This document shows, in pieces, positions 1 through 10,765 of a DNA stretch of 64,000 nt. Position 1 is the first letter of the stretch. Every line of letters begins with the position of its first letter. The translations under genes were made by a program, and so were the position numbers. The notes beneath the pieces were generated by a model that worked only from the letters and a program-made list of their open reading frames with translations, did no database searches and had not been told where the DNA came from. This stretch comes from Aphanomyces cochlioides (taxonomy: Eukaryota > Oomycota > Saprolegniomycetes > Saprolegniales > Verrucalvaceae), in the NCBI GenBank assembly GCA_019828595.1, contig JAHQRK010000007.1, positions 62,001-126,000 on the forward strand. The letters are read 5' to 3'.

Positions 1-330
1 TCCATGACGTCTTGCGGGTCGTACCGCCAAGACTTGGTCGCCACATGAGAAATAGAAGTGGCCGACGCTTGCTAGCGTCTTGAATGCTGTCTGGACGGCC
101 CAGCTGGTGTCAATTTCAGCTTTGATCGTCTTGCAAATCTCAGCCACGCCATTTGTCTTGAGCACATGGACGAGTTGAAGCTCGACTATGAATGTCCCAT
201 GAAGTTGTCATCCATGGACGGAGTTGATCGTACCTTCTTCCAGCTCATAATGTGCTTCCTCGTCTGCCGCTTCTTGAACTAGAGGCGTCGAGTCTTCTGT
301 CGCCTTGGCGCGCTTGTTGGGACGCAACAT
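1..330 (-). CDS. 5' part of an unidentified two-exon gene, cut by the window edge
   Basis: I do not recognise this protein. An ATG at 330 opens a Lys/Glu-rich N-terminus (MLRPNKRAKATEDS...). The frame meets a TGA near 207, but a 48-nt GT-AG intron (186-233, donor GTACGA, acceptor CATAG) removes it. The downstream exon then reads to the window edge without a stop (starting ELQLVHVLKTNG, with a predicted amphipathic, mixed alpha/beta composition). Codon usage looks coding and the intron length matches confirmed introns nearby. The basic N-terminus could be a nuclear signal, but this is only an impression. The gene is divergent from the SAM-domain gene at 1229. The C-terminus lies outside the window, so length and family cannot be judged. 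Confidence 0.45.
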
Positions 331-1228
331 TTCGGTTTCATGGTGCGTCTTATTGAGCAGGCGGTCGGTTTCACATGTCGGATTTGTTGTGCAGAGACAT
401 CGTCACGCCCCAACACCTCCACAGTGACGTCTCATGCTCTGCCTGATCCAATCTGCAGCCTTCAAGTCGCACTGAGCGTCGTGGAGTTGTCATGAGATTC
501 ATTTGGAGACAGGACCACCCCCCACTCCCCCCTCGTCATCCTCCCGTTCTCAGGAGAACATTTGGAGCGAGAAATCTTTATCCAAAGCAGATGGAAACAC
601 ATCTCGCGGAAATGTGCAAGACGAAGAGCGCGTTCACCACGAATCTTTGATGACTCAAGGCCTACATAGGCCTCACATGTCAGGGGACCTACCACAGATT
701 GGGTTCAGTCGCTTCCACTCATTGTATCTGCGTCTTTATTGAGGATGCAATGGGATGGACTTGCACTTGCGAGCGCGCTGAGCAAGATCAGCGTCTCTGT
801 ACAGTACGGGGAGGGCCGTTCAGTCCGTTGTCAATCGACAGCTGAAGAACTCCTCGATGGATTCAGTTGACGCGGACATCTCCAGCGCGAAATACTCCAC
901 GGAGCTGACGACCACGTGGATAGAGTGGAAGGACAGACGGCGCGTCATTCGTAGATTGTATCTTCAAGCCAGAGGAACTCTCGAGTAGGTGCACCCTTGA
1001 GTCCAACTGCCTCCTCCCCCCACTCAAGACGACGATGAAGGTTGCCAGGTTCAACAATTTTTTCCGAACTGATCCAGATGGCAATTTAATTGTCGAAATA
1101 TCACAGAGTATACATAATCCAAGATATAAAATAGAGATTTGAAGTAATTTTATTGTATTTTTTACCTTATTTTTCGAGATATATACAGTGGTCAAGTTCA
1201 TTCCTCTCCCATTTTGCTTCCGTCCAAC
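331..1228. other. Intergenic region between two divergent genes
   Basis: About 900 bases separate the divergent starts at 330 (minus) and 1229 (plus). Short open frames here (for example 503-742 plus and 863-1291 minus) overlap each other, lack recognisable domains and are not supported. The stretch 1080-1190 is AT-rich and may contain the promoter of the downstream gene. No RNA gene or repeat was seen. Confidence 0.4.
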
Positions 1229-3555
1229 ATGGGGAATTGCACAGGCCGCGACTTGGAAGCGGCGGAAGCCCGCGCAGCTGGCGTGGATCATAACCGACAG
1301 GTATTCTATTATTCGGTGAAGTCAAGCTCATGAAGCGTAGATGCGAGCGGTACCAGCCGATCGGAGGTGGACGAAACCCTCGGCGTCGTTCTCCGAGACG
1401 TTTTTACGACCTACCACGAAGTCCTTTATGGATCGAAACAGCGGCAGCGGAGGCGCTGCGAGGAAGAAATCAAACCGCTTCTCCCTCAGCTTTATGAACA
1501 GACATGAATCGGAAATACCCATCGCGGAAGAATCCTCTACGGGACGCACGTCGCAACCCAATTCATCCGGACGAAAACCGGCGCCACAGACACCCAGTAC
1601 AGACTACTACCGTAGCGACACTGATGATGACGATGGGGTACGTGCTTCAGGAGGTCATGCACCGATAAGATCTGCGTGATTCTAGGTTGGTATTGATATC
1701 GATTTGATTCTGGGCAACGAATGCGACTCCCCTGGGGTCATCCATGCACGATGGGGCGAACCTGACCCCGAAGAAGAAGAAGTTTGCTTGGAATACAAGG
1801 CGAATCCATTCAAGCTTGGCTTCTGCATCAACTGCCAGAAACAGCATGACTTGGATGAATCGGGCGAAATCCGCAAGACGAAGGAATACAAGCGAATTAG
1901 TACCTTCACAGTATGGCAACTTCAAATGCCGGCAAACCCAAACATCTCCATCGCACCAGAAGCCGTCGTCGGTGTCGGTCGAATCAATGCGAGCTACAGC
2001 CAGAGGAAGCTGCGGCTCTCGACACTCTCCGACGGCGGCGGCGGACGCGAATCCGACATTGATCTCACAGAAATCCTCAAACAGAGGAGAGACATCCTGC
2101 TTCAACTGGAAGAAGCAAAGCGCCAATCGGCAGTCCCACCAGCTTCGCAACATGCGGCATCTCAACCGCCGCGGCCGTCTACTGGATCGTCAAGGCCATC
2201 AACCCATCGAGCATCACTCGATGATCCAAATTGGCTCTAGCGAAATGAATTATTACTTATTATTGGATCTATTTTTGACATGCAAGTGTACGCCAGCAAC
2301 AAGCATGCAACGTCGGCGCAAGCGGCGCTGGAAATGCAGTCGATCCGCGCCATCATAGAGCGCGAGGCGTGCTTGGAAGCATTGCAGCAACTCGCGACGG
2401 AGTTTGCGAATCCCATGAGCAAAGCGCGGCCGTGGAAACTCGTCCATAATCTCACTCTTCAGTACCGCAAAGCAAGTGTGGAGACCATTGAAGCGATACG
2501 CAAGTGGCAGTTGGCACACGGCCAAGCGGGCTCCTTCATGTGGAAGAAAACTAACTACTTGCACAAGATGACGACGGACTGCGCCTTCTTCTCAACGGTG
2601 CATTCTTGTCGTCGCACAACGGAATGCTCATGAGTTACGCATGTAGGCAAAGGAAATGCTACGTGATCTTGATTATCCGCTCGAGAGCAACCCATTGTTG
2701 GTGCCTGTGACGCTCGACGACCCGCTTCTCCGAGAGCAAGACAACCCGATGGCGCTCCTCCAGGCCGCTCGCCGGCGCTGCACTGACAATGTAGTCGGCG
2801 GTGTTGAGATTGACAGGATCTGCGCAGCCTTGAAGTGTCTTCTCGTTGAAGTCAATCTGCATCCTCCAGGCATGGAGAGCGAGAGCAATAACGATAGTGG
2901 CAGCGTCGCTCCGAGTGAATCGCCATCGCAACTTCCAGACGAACCAGCAACCATGGACAAGACGCAACAGATGCAGAACCACTTGGACCATGCCAAGCAA
3001 GTTGTGGCTAGAATGGAGCAAGAGCGTCAAGAATTGAAAACGCAAATGCAGCAGCTGCAGACTAAGATGGAGGCAGCGACGACACCCAACAAGCTTCGGA
3101 CGATGCAGACCAAGTATAGCGCTTGGAACAATGAGCTCAAGAGTCTCATGGGGGAGCTATACAAGCGCCGGAACGAAATCGCGCGGCTTGACGCTGCCTT
3201 CAAGTTGCACAGGTCGTCAACTACCAGGAAGAAACCCGCATCTGTGATCAACGAGGAGCTCCATCAAGTAGTTCAAGCCGACTGTGCGGCGCGGGATCGT
3301 CTTCTTGCGTCCCTCGAACTACCGCCGCCGTCATCAGGCGCTTGTGCATTGGAAGAAATGACTCCTGCTGCAGTAGCTGACATAGTGCGTGGCCTGGGCC
3401 TTGCAGCTGCCGCTGAGAAGCTCCAAGCCATGAGTATCGATGGAGGGCTCCTATCTATCAGTACAGACGCTGATCTTCAGGAAATCGGCATCGATATTCG
3501 CCTCCATCGAGTCAAGATCCTCCGTCATGTTGAAAAAGTCCTCAAGGCACAATGA
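1229..3555 (+). CDS. N-myristoylation-motif, coiled-coil, C-terminal SAM-domain protein
   Basis: Five-exon model: 1229-1300, 1341-1637, 1686-2188, 2297-2597, 2647-3555. Exon lengths total 2082 nt (693 aa), an exact multiple of three. The start MGNC is a classic myristoyl/palmitoyl membrane-anchor signal. A Ser-rich linker follows, then a segment with a CxxCQKQHD motif that may bind metal. The middle holds coiled coil (Gln/Glu/Lys-rich, about 2950-3200). The last ~65 residues (3352-3545) form a SAM domain (LxxLGLxxxxEKL...IGI...R..IL). SAM domains oligomerise or bind partners, so a membrane-tethered scaffold is plausible (inference). Intron 3 (2189-2296, 108 nt) is the weakest call: it was placed to remove an in-frame TAG at 2238-2240, and without it the gene would be broken or two genes. 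The other introns are 40-49 nt. Confidence 0.7.
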
Positions 3556-3570
3556 CAAGTTCAAGTTCAA

Positions 3571-3604
3571 ATAAACCCTACACCCTTTAAACCCTAAACC
3601 CCTC
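3571..3604. repeat. Telomere-like CCCTAAA stretch between convergent genes
   Basis: The 56-bp gap between the convergent stops at 3555 and 3612 contains several degenerate CCCTAAA units (AAACCCTACACCC, then TTAAACCCTAAACCCC). TTTAGGG is the telomere repeat reported for oomycetes. Being this short and imperfect, it is an interstitial relic or chance A/C-rich 3' UTR. An AATAAA-like hexamer at about 3570 could serve polyadenylation of the SAM gene. Confidence 0.5.
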
Positions 3605-3611
3605 CATCTTT

Positions 3612-6600
3612 TTATTTTTCCATTTCCGCGACGGTGCTTTGCGCGCGTAAAAGATGCGTTCGCTCATCGACAACTTTGGACGGCGAAGACGAGAATTTCT
3701 TGATCTTGAGCCAGTCTTGAGCAAGCTTGACGAGGTGCGACCACGTGTACTTGTACTCTTCCTCGCCCCAGTGGAAAGCTGCAAGCAGAAGAGCCATTCC
3801 AGCGTAGACAACTGCAAATTGGACGCTCCACGTCGTAGGCAGCCACCCAAAGGCAGGCTGGATTGCATTACCGTGGACCTGAAATGCGTGGATAACGCCT
3901 GTGCCACTGAGAATCGACGCGATTGCCATCCACCCACTGGCATAGATAAAATCTCGTTCGATGATGTGCACCATTGTTGACGCCAGCACAATGGCAGTGA
4001 GAAGGTACCCCTGGGAGAGAGCCAACATTCCTTGAGGGTTCATTCCAGCAATAGAAAGACGCGACAGGGCATCGTCCATGCTAAATCCATCAGGCTCGAC
4101 AGCATTCAGGGTATTCTGCACGAGCTGGAATGCCCATGCAGCAAGTGCAGGAACCATGCCAAGCACGACAGCTGGACCATGGTTGGAGTCATGCGTCTTA
4201 CGTTCGAAGCTGCTGGATGTGATGACAACCCCAATCCAGAGAAGGAAGCCAACGCCAGATGCAATTGGAACGGCACCAATTATCCATGGAATCACTGCTC
4301 AAGGTTACAAAACTGCGGTAAATGAGGGACCTACCATTGAAGAGAGCAAGGGAAGCAACGCACACTGCATTCAGAGCGAGATAACCGACCCGGGCACCCA
4401 TGGCTTTATAAATGGGGTGACCGATGTAAATACCAGTGGGGAATGGATTGCCAAGACACGCTCCAACAATCGTCACGATGGAATCTAAGCATTTGTCACG
4501 TTTGGACATCCCTCCAAGGCACAAACCTCCAAGAACAGACCAGAGTGGATCGTATTTGTCCCCCACAGCCGCTGCCGTTTCCAAGTTGGCGATTGCCGAC
4601 ATGATGTTGACAAGTACCATTGGCATGATGATACTCAAGTATTTCCATCCCGCACCACTGGAACAGACTTAGAGATCAAATCAAGAAGATGAAAGAACCT
4701 AGTCATGGCACGGTAAACCAAGCCAAAATCAACCTGGACGCGTTCAACTTGAAAAGCAAATGGCTCCGAAAATGGAATGAACTGATACAAGATGCTTCAG
4801 GAGAGTCAGAGAATCAAGACGTACATGTGTGGATGAGCCAGTGTAGAAGAGAAACATTGCAATAGTCGTTCCAAGGAGCAGAGCACCAAGACCAGTCGGA
4901 ACATGCAATGGGAGTTTGATTCCCGCGCCATATGAAACGAGCTAGGAAATGAATGTGAAAGAATGGCGTACAAAGATTAAACGTACAAAGAGAAGAAGCG
5001 GGCCAAGAGCAATCAGGGGATTCTCCCAAATCTCAAACGCAAATGCCATGCTCAAGAAGGTGAGAGCGATCCCAGAGACAGAAGCCAAAAGCGCCGCACG
5101 AGGAATCGACGATTGCAATGTCTTGAGAATCGGCAACAGTGCCATTTGCAAGAGCCCTGTCATGATTGCAGCAAATATACCAACTTCGTACGCACGATCA
5201 AAGCTCTGCGTAAGTGCGTACTCGGGTTGCATGATCGAAAGCGCGTACGCGAAGATGAGCACAGTATTGATGCCTTGAGGGACGCCCGTGACGTCGTTCC
5301 TTCGGTCCGTCTGACTGAGATGGTAGCCTTGGTAGACGAAGAAGAGATTCCCGAGCATGGTCGTCATGGCAGCTGCAGGGAGGAGCGTCTCGTGGACCAT
5401 TGCCGGTGGAAGATGGCAGTGCGCTGGGACCAAGGATGATATGATCATCAGCTGCAGAAGGCTCTGGACAAACATGCCAGAGAAGGCATCCCAGTCCCCT
5501 GCTGTGATCCATTTAAACGCTGTCGTAGCAGCCATGGCCCCGCTTGTGTCTTCTTGGACCAGCGCCGCCGAATGCGCCCAACCACATGCCACTTGGAAGA
5601 CCGTTCGATGATGGAGGATACATGTCAAGCCTTGCTTTGACGTGACGCTGCCAGTACCAAGTTCGCCATCCGTGCCACGGCCCCATGCAAAACTTATATG
5701 CGGGTGGATACTGCAGACGGAATGGCGTCCACCAGCAGCAAGCGACGTGAGCGCTACGTCCATCTATCCACAAGAAATCAAGTTGACCATGAGAGACGGC
5801 ATTTACCAAAGAGCGACAGCGCTGAGGGCGAAGTACAACAGCATCGGCACTTTCGACGTCTCCAAGTTGTCCGTGTTCGTTCCAGCCCCATCCGTAGACA
5901 TCGACAGTCATGGCAGAATGAGGAAGTACAGCAAAGTTATGGCGAAACCTGCACAACACAAGGTGAGGATCAGTCGAGATGGTGAGTGTACCCGCAGACG
6001 ATCTGCGTCACTTTTTGACCGATGAAGGTTGGGATCTCTGCTGGCGTGCGAACCGTGTCGAGATGTCCAAGCCCGAGCTGCCCATACATGTTCCATCCCC
6101 AGCTCATGACGCGAAAGTCGCTGGTAAGAGCCAAAGTGTGACGCGATCCACATCCAATTGACTGAAAAGTGAATGGAACTTGTAGTGCCACCGGGACAAG
6201 CTCGACTTCAGAGTCTGAAAGCCCGAGCGCTCCGTCTTCACCGCTTCCCCACGTAAAGATTGTCCCTGTAATTTCAGATGAGTTCAAGGCCAAAGTCAAG
6301 ACCTCTACCGTGGACACTCAATGCGACTGAATGAGCTCGACCGCATGCAACTTGCGATATTTGATGCAATCCCGCAATGCGCTTCGGAGCATGAATCGCA
6401 TCGCGAGAGTTATGCCCGAGCTGCCCTTCGTCACCGCGTCCCCATGAAAACACCGCGCCATCTTCAGTAATCGCAAGAACATGGGATCCACGCGTCGCAA
6501 TTTTCGAAATGACGACGTCGCTCAACGAATCAATCAAGCGTGGCTCAAGCTAACATCCTGTCCGACACAACGTGAACAAAGTGGTCGTACCTGTGCTTGC

Positions 6601-6964
6601 AAGTGATGTCCGATTCCAAGTTGACCATAGTCGTTCTTTCCCCAAGCGAAGACAGTACCAGTTGTACTGAGCGCCACTGTAGAAAGGATGAACAAAATGC
6701 ACCGAGAAGGAAGAACGAACCTGTGAAGCGACTTCCGCACGCTAATTGAGCAATCGATGTCTTCTCGAGCAGCGCCGTGACAATCTGCGGTTTGATTCGA
6801 CTTTCTCGATCGTTGTTTCCAAGTTGGCCGTTGCCGCCCCAGCCCCAGCAGAAGACTGCGACAGGTTTCGTTGCCAATGAGAGTTTTCTTGGACTTGAAG
6901 AGCCAGCGCGGCGGCGTGCACGGACGGAAGATGTCGATGCCGACGATGTCCGGCGCTCGTTCAT
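3612..6964 (-). CDS. RCC1-repeat beta-propeller fused to an NCS2-like (xanthine/uracil-type) permease
   Basis: Ten exons on the minus strand (6964-6721, 6676-6591, 6549-6309, 6265-5992, 5948-5807, 5763-4987, 4941-4825, 4781-4699, 4657-4335, 4297-3612) total 2973 nt, 990 aa, in frame throughout; introns are 37-45 nt. The N-terminal ~390 residues carry about seven RCC1 repeats (WGxGxxGQLG followed by VACGxxHxxAL). The rest is a multipass permease; GNLFFVYQGYHLS and DVTGVPQGINTVLIFAY match the hallmark region of uncharacterised NCS2-like permeases that normally read GNLYYAWQ...DVTALPYGINT. The C-tail has DERTHLL, an acidic di-leucine motif known to route proteins to endolysosomes or vacuoles. 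First ATG at 6964. The substrate is unknown. The RCC1 part may be a lumenal or cytosolic regulatory or docking domain (inference). I know of no described protein with this fusion. Confidence 0.85.
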
Positions 6965-7122
6965 TTTTCGAAAAAAGATCCCCAAAGATCTTATTGGAAA
7001 CCAGCTGCTACTGCACTGACGTCACGATCTCATCAGCCATCTCGTCTTCAAGGAAATCGTATCAACACTGTCGCGTTATCTTCTCAGGAGACAAACTTCG
7101 CAGGTACTTACAAGCCCTGAAT

Positions 7123-7900
7123 TTAAGACTTCGCGGGGGGTCTTTGTATGTCATAGGCTCCACAAATTCGACTAAAGGCAGCGAAAGATTGTGGCGACTT
7201 GGCGAAGAGCTCTACTGTAATCCCCCTCTCGAGTGAGTGTCTCGGCACTTTGTCTTGGTCGTGGGTTGGATCGAAAGCCACACGTCTTTGCCTGTAAATG
7301 ACGTGCAAAGACTCAGATGGAGACTCGTGAAACTTACGTTGACACGACGTTGGACGGCCAAAATCCAAGGAGCCTTCCCAAGGCTCCACCGAGGCATTCC
7401 ATCGGCATGACGCCAAGACAGTCAGCCTCGATCTACGTCTTGCCGTGGGAAATTGCACACGTCGTCGTCTTCAAAGCCTGTCACGTGTACGAACTGAAAG
7501 TCAGTGGCAAGAAGGACCTAAAGGTGATAGGTATTCCGTCTACGAACTCTCAACTCGACACCAAACCCCTCGTGGAGTCTCCAAGCTCAATCGCTCCGAT
7601 TCTTTCGCCATCCCAAGGAGCTAAGGGCCGCTCTTTCATGAGCTTTCAGGTGTTGCAATGAGCTTGAAACGAACGGACGATCGGCCGCGCTGAGCTTTTC
7701 GTCGATGTCGAGACCATCGACTTGGCTTCAACGTTGTTTCGAACACGTCTTTTATGCTGTGGCCAAATCATGCGACACATACCAGCTGGCTGTCGACATT
7801 GTAGCTTCATTACAACGAGTTGTTTCATTTCCAGACGATACAAAGCCCCCACCAAGTCCATCAAGGAGCTGTGGCCGCGCTTGCCGAGGAAGCACCTCAT
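7123..7900 (-). CDS. Provisional six-exon small gene of unknown function
   Basis: Model exons 7900-7783, 7725-7679, 7620-7567, 7517-7491, 7432-7338 and 7291-7123 total 510 nt (169 aa) with all joins in frame. The best junctions are GTATGT (7782) and GTAAGT...TTTACAG (7292-7337); the donors at 7678 (GTCCGT) and 7566 (GTTTGG) are weak. The protein shows no domain I recognise. An acceptor-like TTTTATTGCAG just upstream (about 7952) suggests the real 5' end may lie further out. The opposite strand has an overlapping 114-aa open frame (7317-7661), so strand assignment is not certain. It sits between the fusion permease gene and the divergent thaumatin-like gene. Confidence 0.35.
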
Positions 7901-8195
7901 GACGCAGTCGAGGCTTGAGCCAAGCTTGAATCTATGGACGACCTTCAAACTGCAATAAAAATATCGAATAGAAAGTCGTCACCGTATCAGACAGTGGAGT
8001 ATTAATTTGAATTTTTGCAGAGATAATACAAAATTCAAGTGAAGATAGAATATTTTTATTTTATGAGGTGGTGAGTGGATTCTGTATTTACAGTATGCAA
8101 TTTTCAAAAAAACGCGTCTCGAACGCATCGCATAATGACGACAAGAGGCCATCTGCTTGGATGGAAGCTATGGCATTTCTCGATCCTTCCCAGTC

Positions 8196-9393
8196 ATGCC
8201 ACGTCCGATGCGCCAGCCGCGCGTCTCTTCGTCGTGGGGACTCTCTATAAGCAACGCCTCCGTTGATAACGCCAGAGTCTCCGATATTGTGCTCTGGCTA
8301 GGTGAAACAGCGCTGCCACCGCCACCACCGTCCGACACATCGTCTGATCGACGGCAAGAGCGCGAAGAGCGGTGGAAAAAACGCAGGCGCATGTATTTTA
8401 TGCTCGCAGGTCTATGCGCAGTCGGACTCGCTCTTCTCGCTGCCTTTGTCTCGGTGCGGGTGATTCGAGATAAAGCTCAAACGACGTCGACAACTTACAA
8501 CGGCACATCATCTCCAAGTCCAACCCCAACCTCTCAAGACAGTGCAAGTCCGTCGGCGCCAAATGGATCAGCAGCGGCTGGACCACCAGCTCAAGCAACA
8601 GCACCAACACCTCCGCAAGCCTTGCCAAGGACTACGGCGACTACAAGACCGCCGACTGCATCGCCCCTACCGACGGCATCTCCTACAGTATTCAGTCCAG
8701 CATCCACTCCACCCCCATCGACGACGAGAACAGTCGCTCCGACAACCACCCAACAAACGACAACACCCATTCCATCGCCACCTGTGACGTCCACGCCGTC
8801 AAATTTTTCACTTCCTCCATTGCCCAAGGCGACGCTACGATTTGTCAACAAATGCACGGAGCCCATTGAGCTCATGTACACTCTACACAATGGGACACTA
8901 TCCAAGACATCTTACCAGCCCATAGCTCAATTTGATTCCTTTGACGTCGCGAATCTTAGCTACACTAGCGGCACGTTCCGCAAGGGCAGATCGGAGCAAG
9001 CAACATGTACGTCCTTGATAGCTCTTCGTTATTTTCATCTTGGTGCTAGTGCTGCAGGTGTCTCGCGACAATGGCAAGCTCTGGTTCGATCTGTCTGTCG
9101 TACCCCCTGGCGTATGCAAGCCTCCTGTATGTTGGTCGTCTTATGGATTTGTTTGCTAGTGTTCCAACGGCCATTCAATCGAAGCCTGTCAAGCTGAGAC
9201 GACTAAGCAGGGCTACAATGTCCCCATGCATGTCGAGCCTCAGAATAAAACCAACAGTTCCCAGCGGTACCTCTGCAGCGCGCTTCATTGCACGGATCCG
9301 CATTGTCCAGACGCATTTTTGTTTCCATCTGACAGCTCGGACAAGATCCGCAATTGTGACTTGGACGAATCGCTTCTCGTGACTATTTGTTAA
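8196..9393 (+). CDS. Membrane-anchored, Thr/Pro-rich protein with thaumatin-like C-terminal domain
   Basis: Three exons (8196-9006, 9050-9111, 9160-9393; 1107 nt, 368 aa) join in frame across 43- and 48-nt introns ending in GCTAG. A cytosolic N-terminus with PPPPP and an Arg/Lys cluster (WKKRRR) precedes one transmembrane helix (about residues 70-92). A long Thr/Ser/Pro stalk with NGT/NGS sequons follows, probably O- and N-glycosylated outside the cell. The C-terminal ~140 residues start ATLRFVNKC and end with CPDAFLFPSDSSDKIRNC, which matches the CPxAYSYPxDD block of thaumatin-like proteins and keeps many cysteines. Such domains bind or cleave beta-glucan, the oomycete wall polymer, so a cell-wall sensor or remodeller on a stalk is likely (inference). 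Type II topology is inferred from the basic residues preceding the helix. Confidence 0.8.
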
Positions 9394-9793
9394 CTTATTC
9401 AACCTAGCCATTCATCAGCATCTACACCTTCCTATGTCTTTCCTTCGTGGTTATCGCATTGCCATCCATCCATTGCTGAGTTCTCCTGGAATATTGACTC
9501 GGTGCTCCACCCGGCCACGTAGCAAGTAGTTCATCATACCATTCTACATCATTCAGGCTGTCAAGAATTGCAACCAGTGTGTGCGAAAGTTCGCACATGC
9601 GTCCACGAGTTCTTGCTGCTCGCTTTGTATCATGTACTTATTGTGCTAGCCGCATGGAATTAGACGTTGTTATTCGCTCAGTTCTACGTATAGCACGAGG
9701 GCCATGAGGTACTTAAGCTCAGGTATTCAAGAATGCTCACTTGCAGCAAAACAAGAGCTCGTGAGCACCATGAGATGATCAATTCGATGGGAT
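9394..9793. other. Intergenic, nothing recognised
   Basis: A 400-base convergent spacer between the thaumatin-like gene and a minus-strand membrane-protein gene. No long open frame, repeat or RNA was seen. Confidence 0.5.
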
Positions 9794-10465
9794 TTACTTG
9801 GTCTTTGAGAATCTCTTGACCAATGGGCCTACAACCGCTTCAAGGCGCTTGACGATGTTGTCATAGCAAGTTAGGGCGAAAGAGCATACGATGAAGAGGC
9901 AATGGAAGCAAGCAACGGCGACGCGGCCGAAAAGACTCTGTCGACGTGGCAATCGTTTGATTACCCAATGGAGTATAAGCCAGAGGTCCAAAGAATGATT
10001 CAGAAGAGCAACACCAACAACAGTGGCAGCAAAGTAGTCTTTCATGAGCGACTCGATGAGATCCACCAGGGCCAAGCACGTGTAGAGGACACTTGCAGCA
10101 TGAGTGTAGTGTTTTGTTCTGGGATCGCCAAGATAATGTGTGAGGGATGGCCAAAAGGAAGAGCACAAATGGAGCGCAATCACGACGCACGATCCCATAT
10201 TGCCCTTGATAATACTCCACCAACGGAGAATGATGACAAAGAGAAGCAGGATCCCAGTTGAAAACGCTGCAAAACTAGCTTTCTCGTCTGTCGGTCGGTT
10301 ATCCCAAGTGATCCTGTAGACATAGGCACAAGGGACAAAGGCGACTGTGTGGTAAATCCACCGTTGGTACGACTCGACCATAGCTTTGGCAAAGGAGACA
10401 ATCGCGGTCGTCCGCGCCATTTGAGCCCACACGAGCGCGTGTCTGTCAAGTTTTTCGTCCTCCAT
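9794..10465 (-). CDS. Multipass membrane protein, unknown function
   Basis: A single exon from ATG at 10465 encodes 223 aa. Hydrophobic segments at roughly residues 30-50, 65-90, 95-112, 125-145, 152-172 and 185-205 suggest five or six membrane spans, with Lys/Arg-rich ends (PLVKRFSKTK at the C-terminus). No catalytic or transport motif is evident. It resembles lineage-specific peroxisome/ER-type small membrane proteins only in size. It is divergent from nothing close; the next gene upstream, the RBR ligase, is on the same strand about 300 bp away. The uninterrupted frame with an ATG start makes coding likely. Confidence 0.65.
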   Translation of the reverse strand: MEDEKLDRHALVWAQMARTTAIVSFAKAMVESYQRWIYHTVAFVPCAYVYRITWDNRPTDEKASFAAFSTGILLLFVIILRWWSIIKGNMGSCVVIALHLCSSFWPSLTHYLGDPRTKHYTHAASVLYTCLALVDLIESLMKDYFAATVVGVALLNHSLDLWLILHWVIKRLPRRQSLFGRVAVACFHCLFIVCSFALTCYDNIVKRLEAVVGPLVKRFSKTK

Positions 10466-10765
10466 TTTTCAAAATGACACCTTGTCAAACAGAGAATTGA
10501 CGCATGTCGTTGGTTTGTAATATTTTGCTGAAATTCACCACCTTGAAGCGACCTCGACAACCAAAAATGCCAAATTTATCACGACTCATGCGGCAAGAGG
10601 GCTGTTGTGCTGTCTCGCAGTGCTACCGACCGTAGTTTCCACAGAGCTATCTACCAAAGTTCGGGTTTGGGCGAGCTTCAGGAGCTCTCCACGTTTCTTT
10701 TTCGTTCGCCGCACCTTCTGGAAGAAAAACACGGTTGAATTCGACAAAGACAAGCTCGACATGAA

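Noticed and set aside
1647..2165. 172-codon minus-strand frame
   Set aside because: It is antisense to an exon of the SAM-domain gene, which has intact splicing and a recognisable domain.
3654..4488. Plus-strand open frames (3654-3980, 4078-4488)
   Set aside because: They lie antisense to confirmed permease exons and have no domain.
8591..8905. Val/Gly-rich minus-strand frame
   Set aside because: It is the complement of the Thr/Pro-rich stalk of the thaumatin-like gene.
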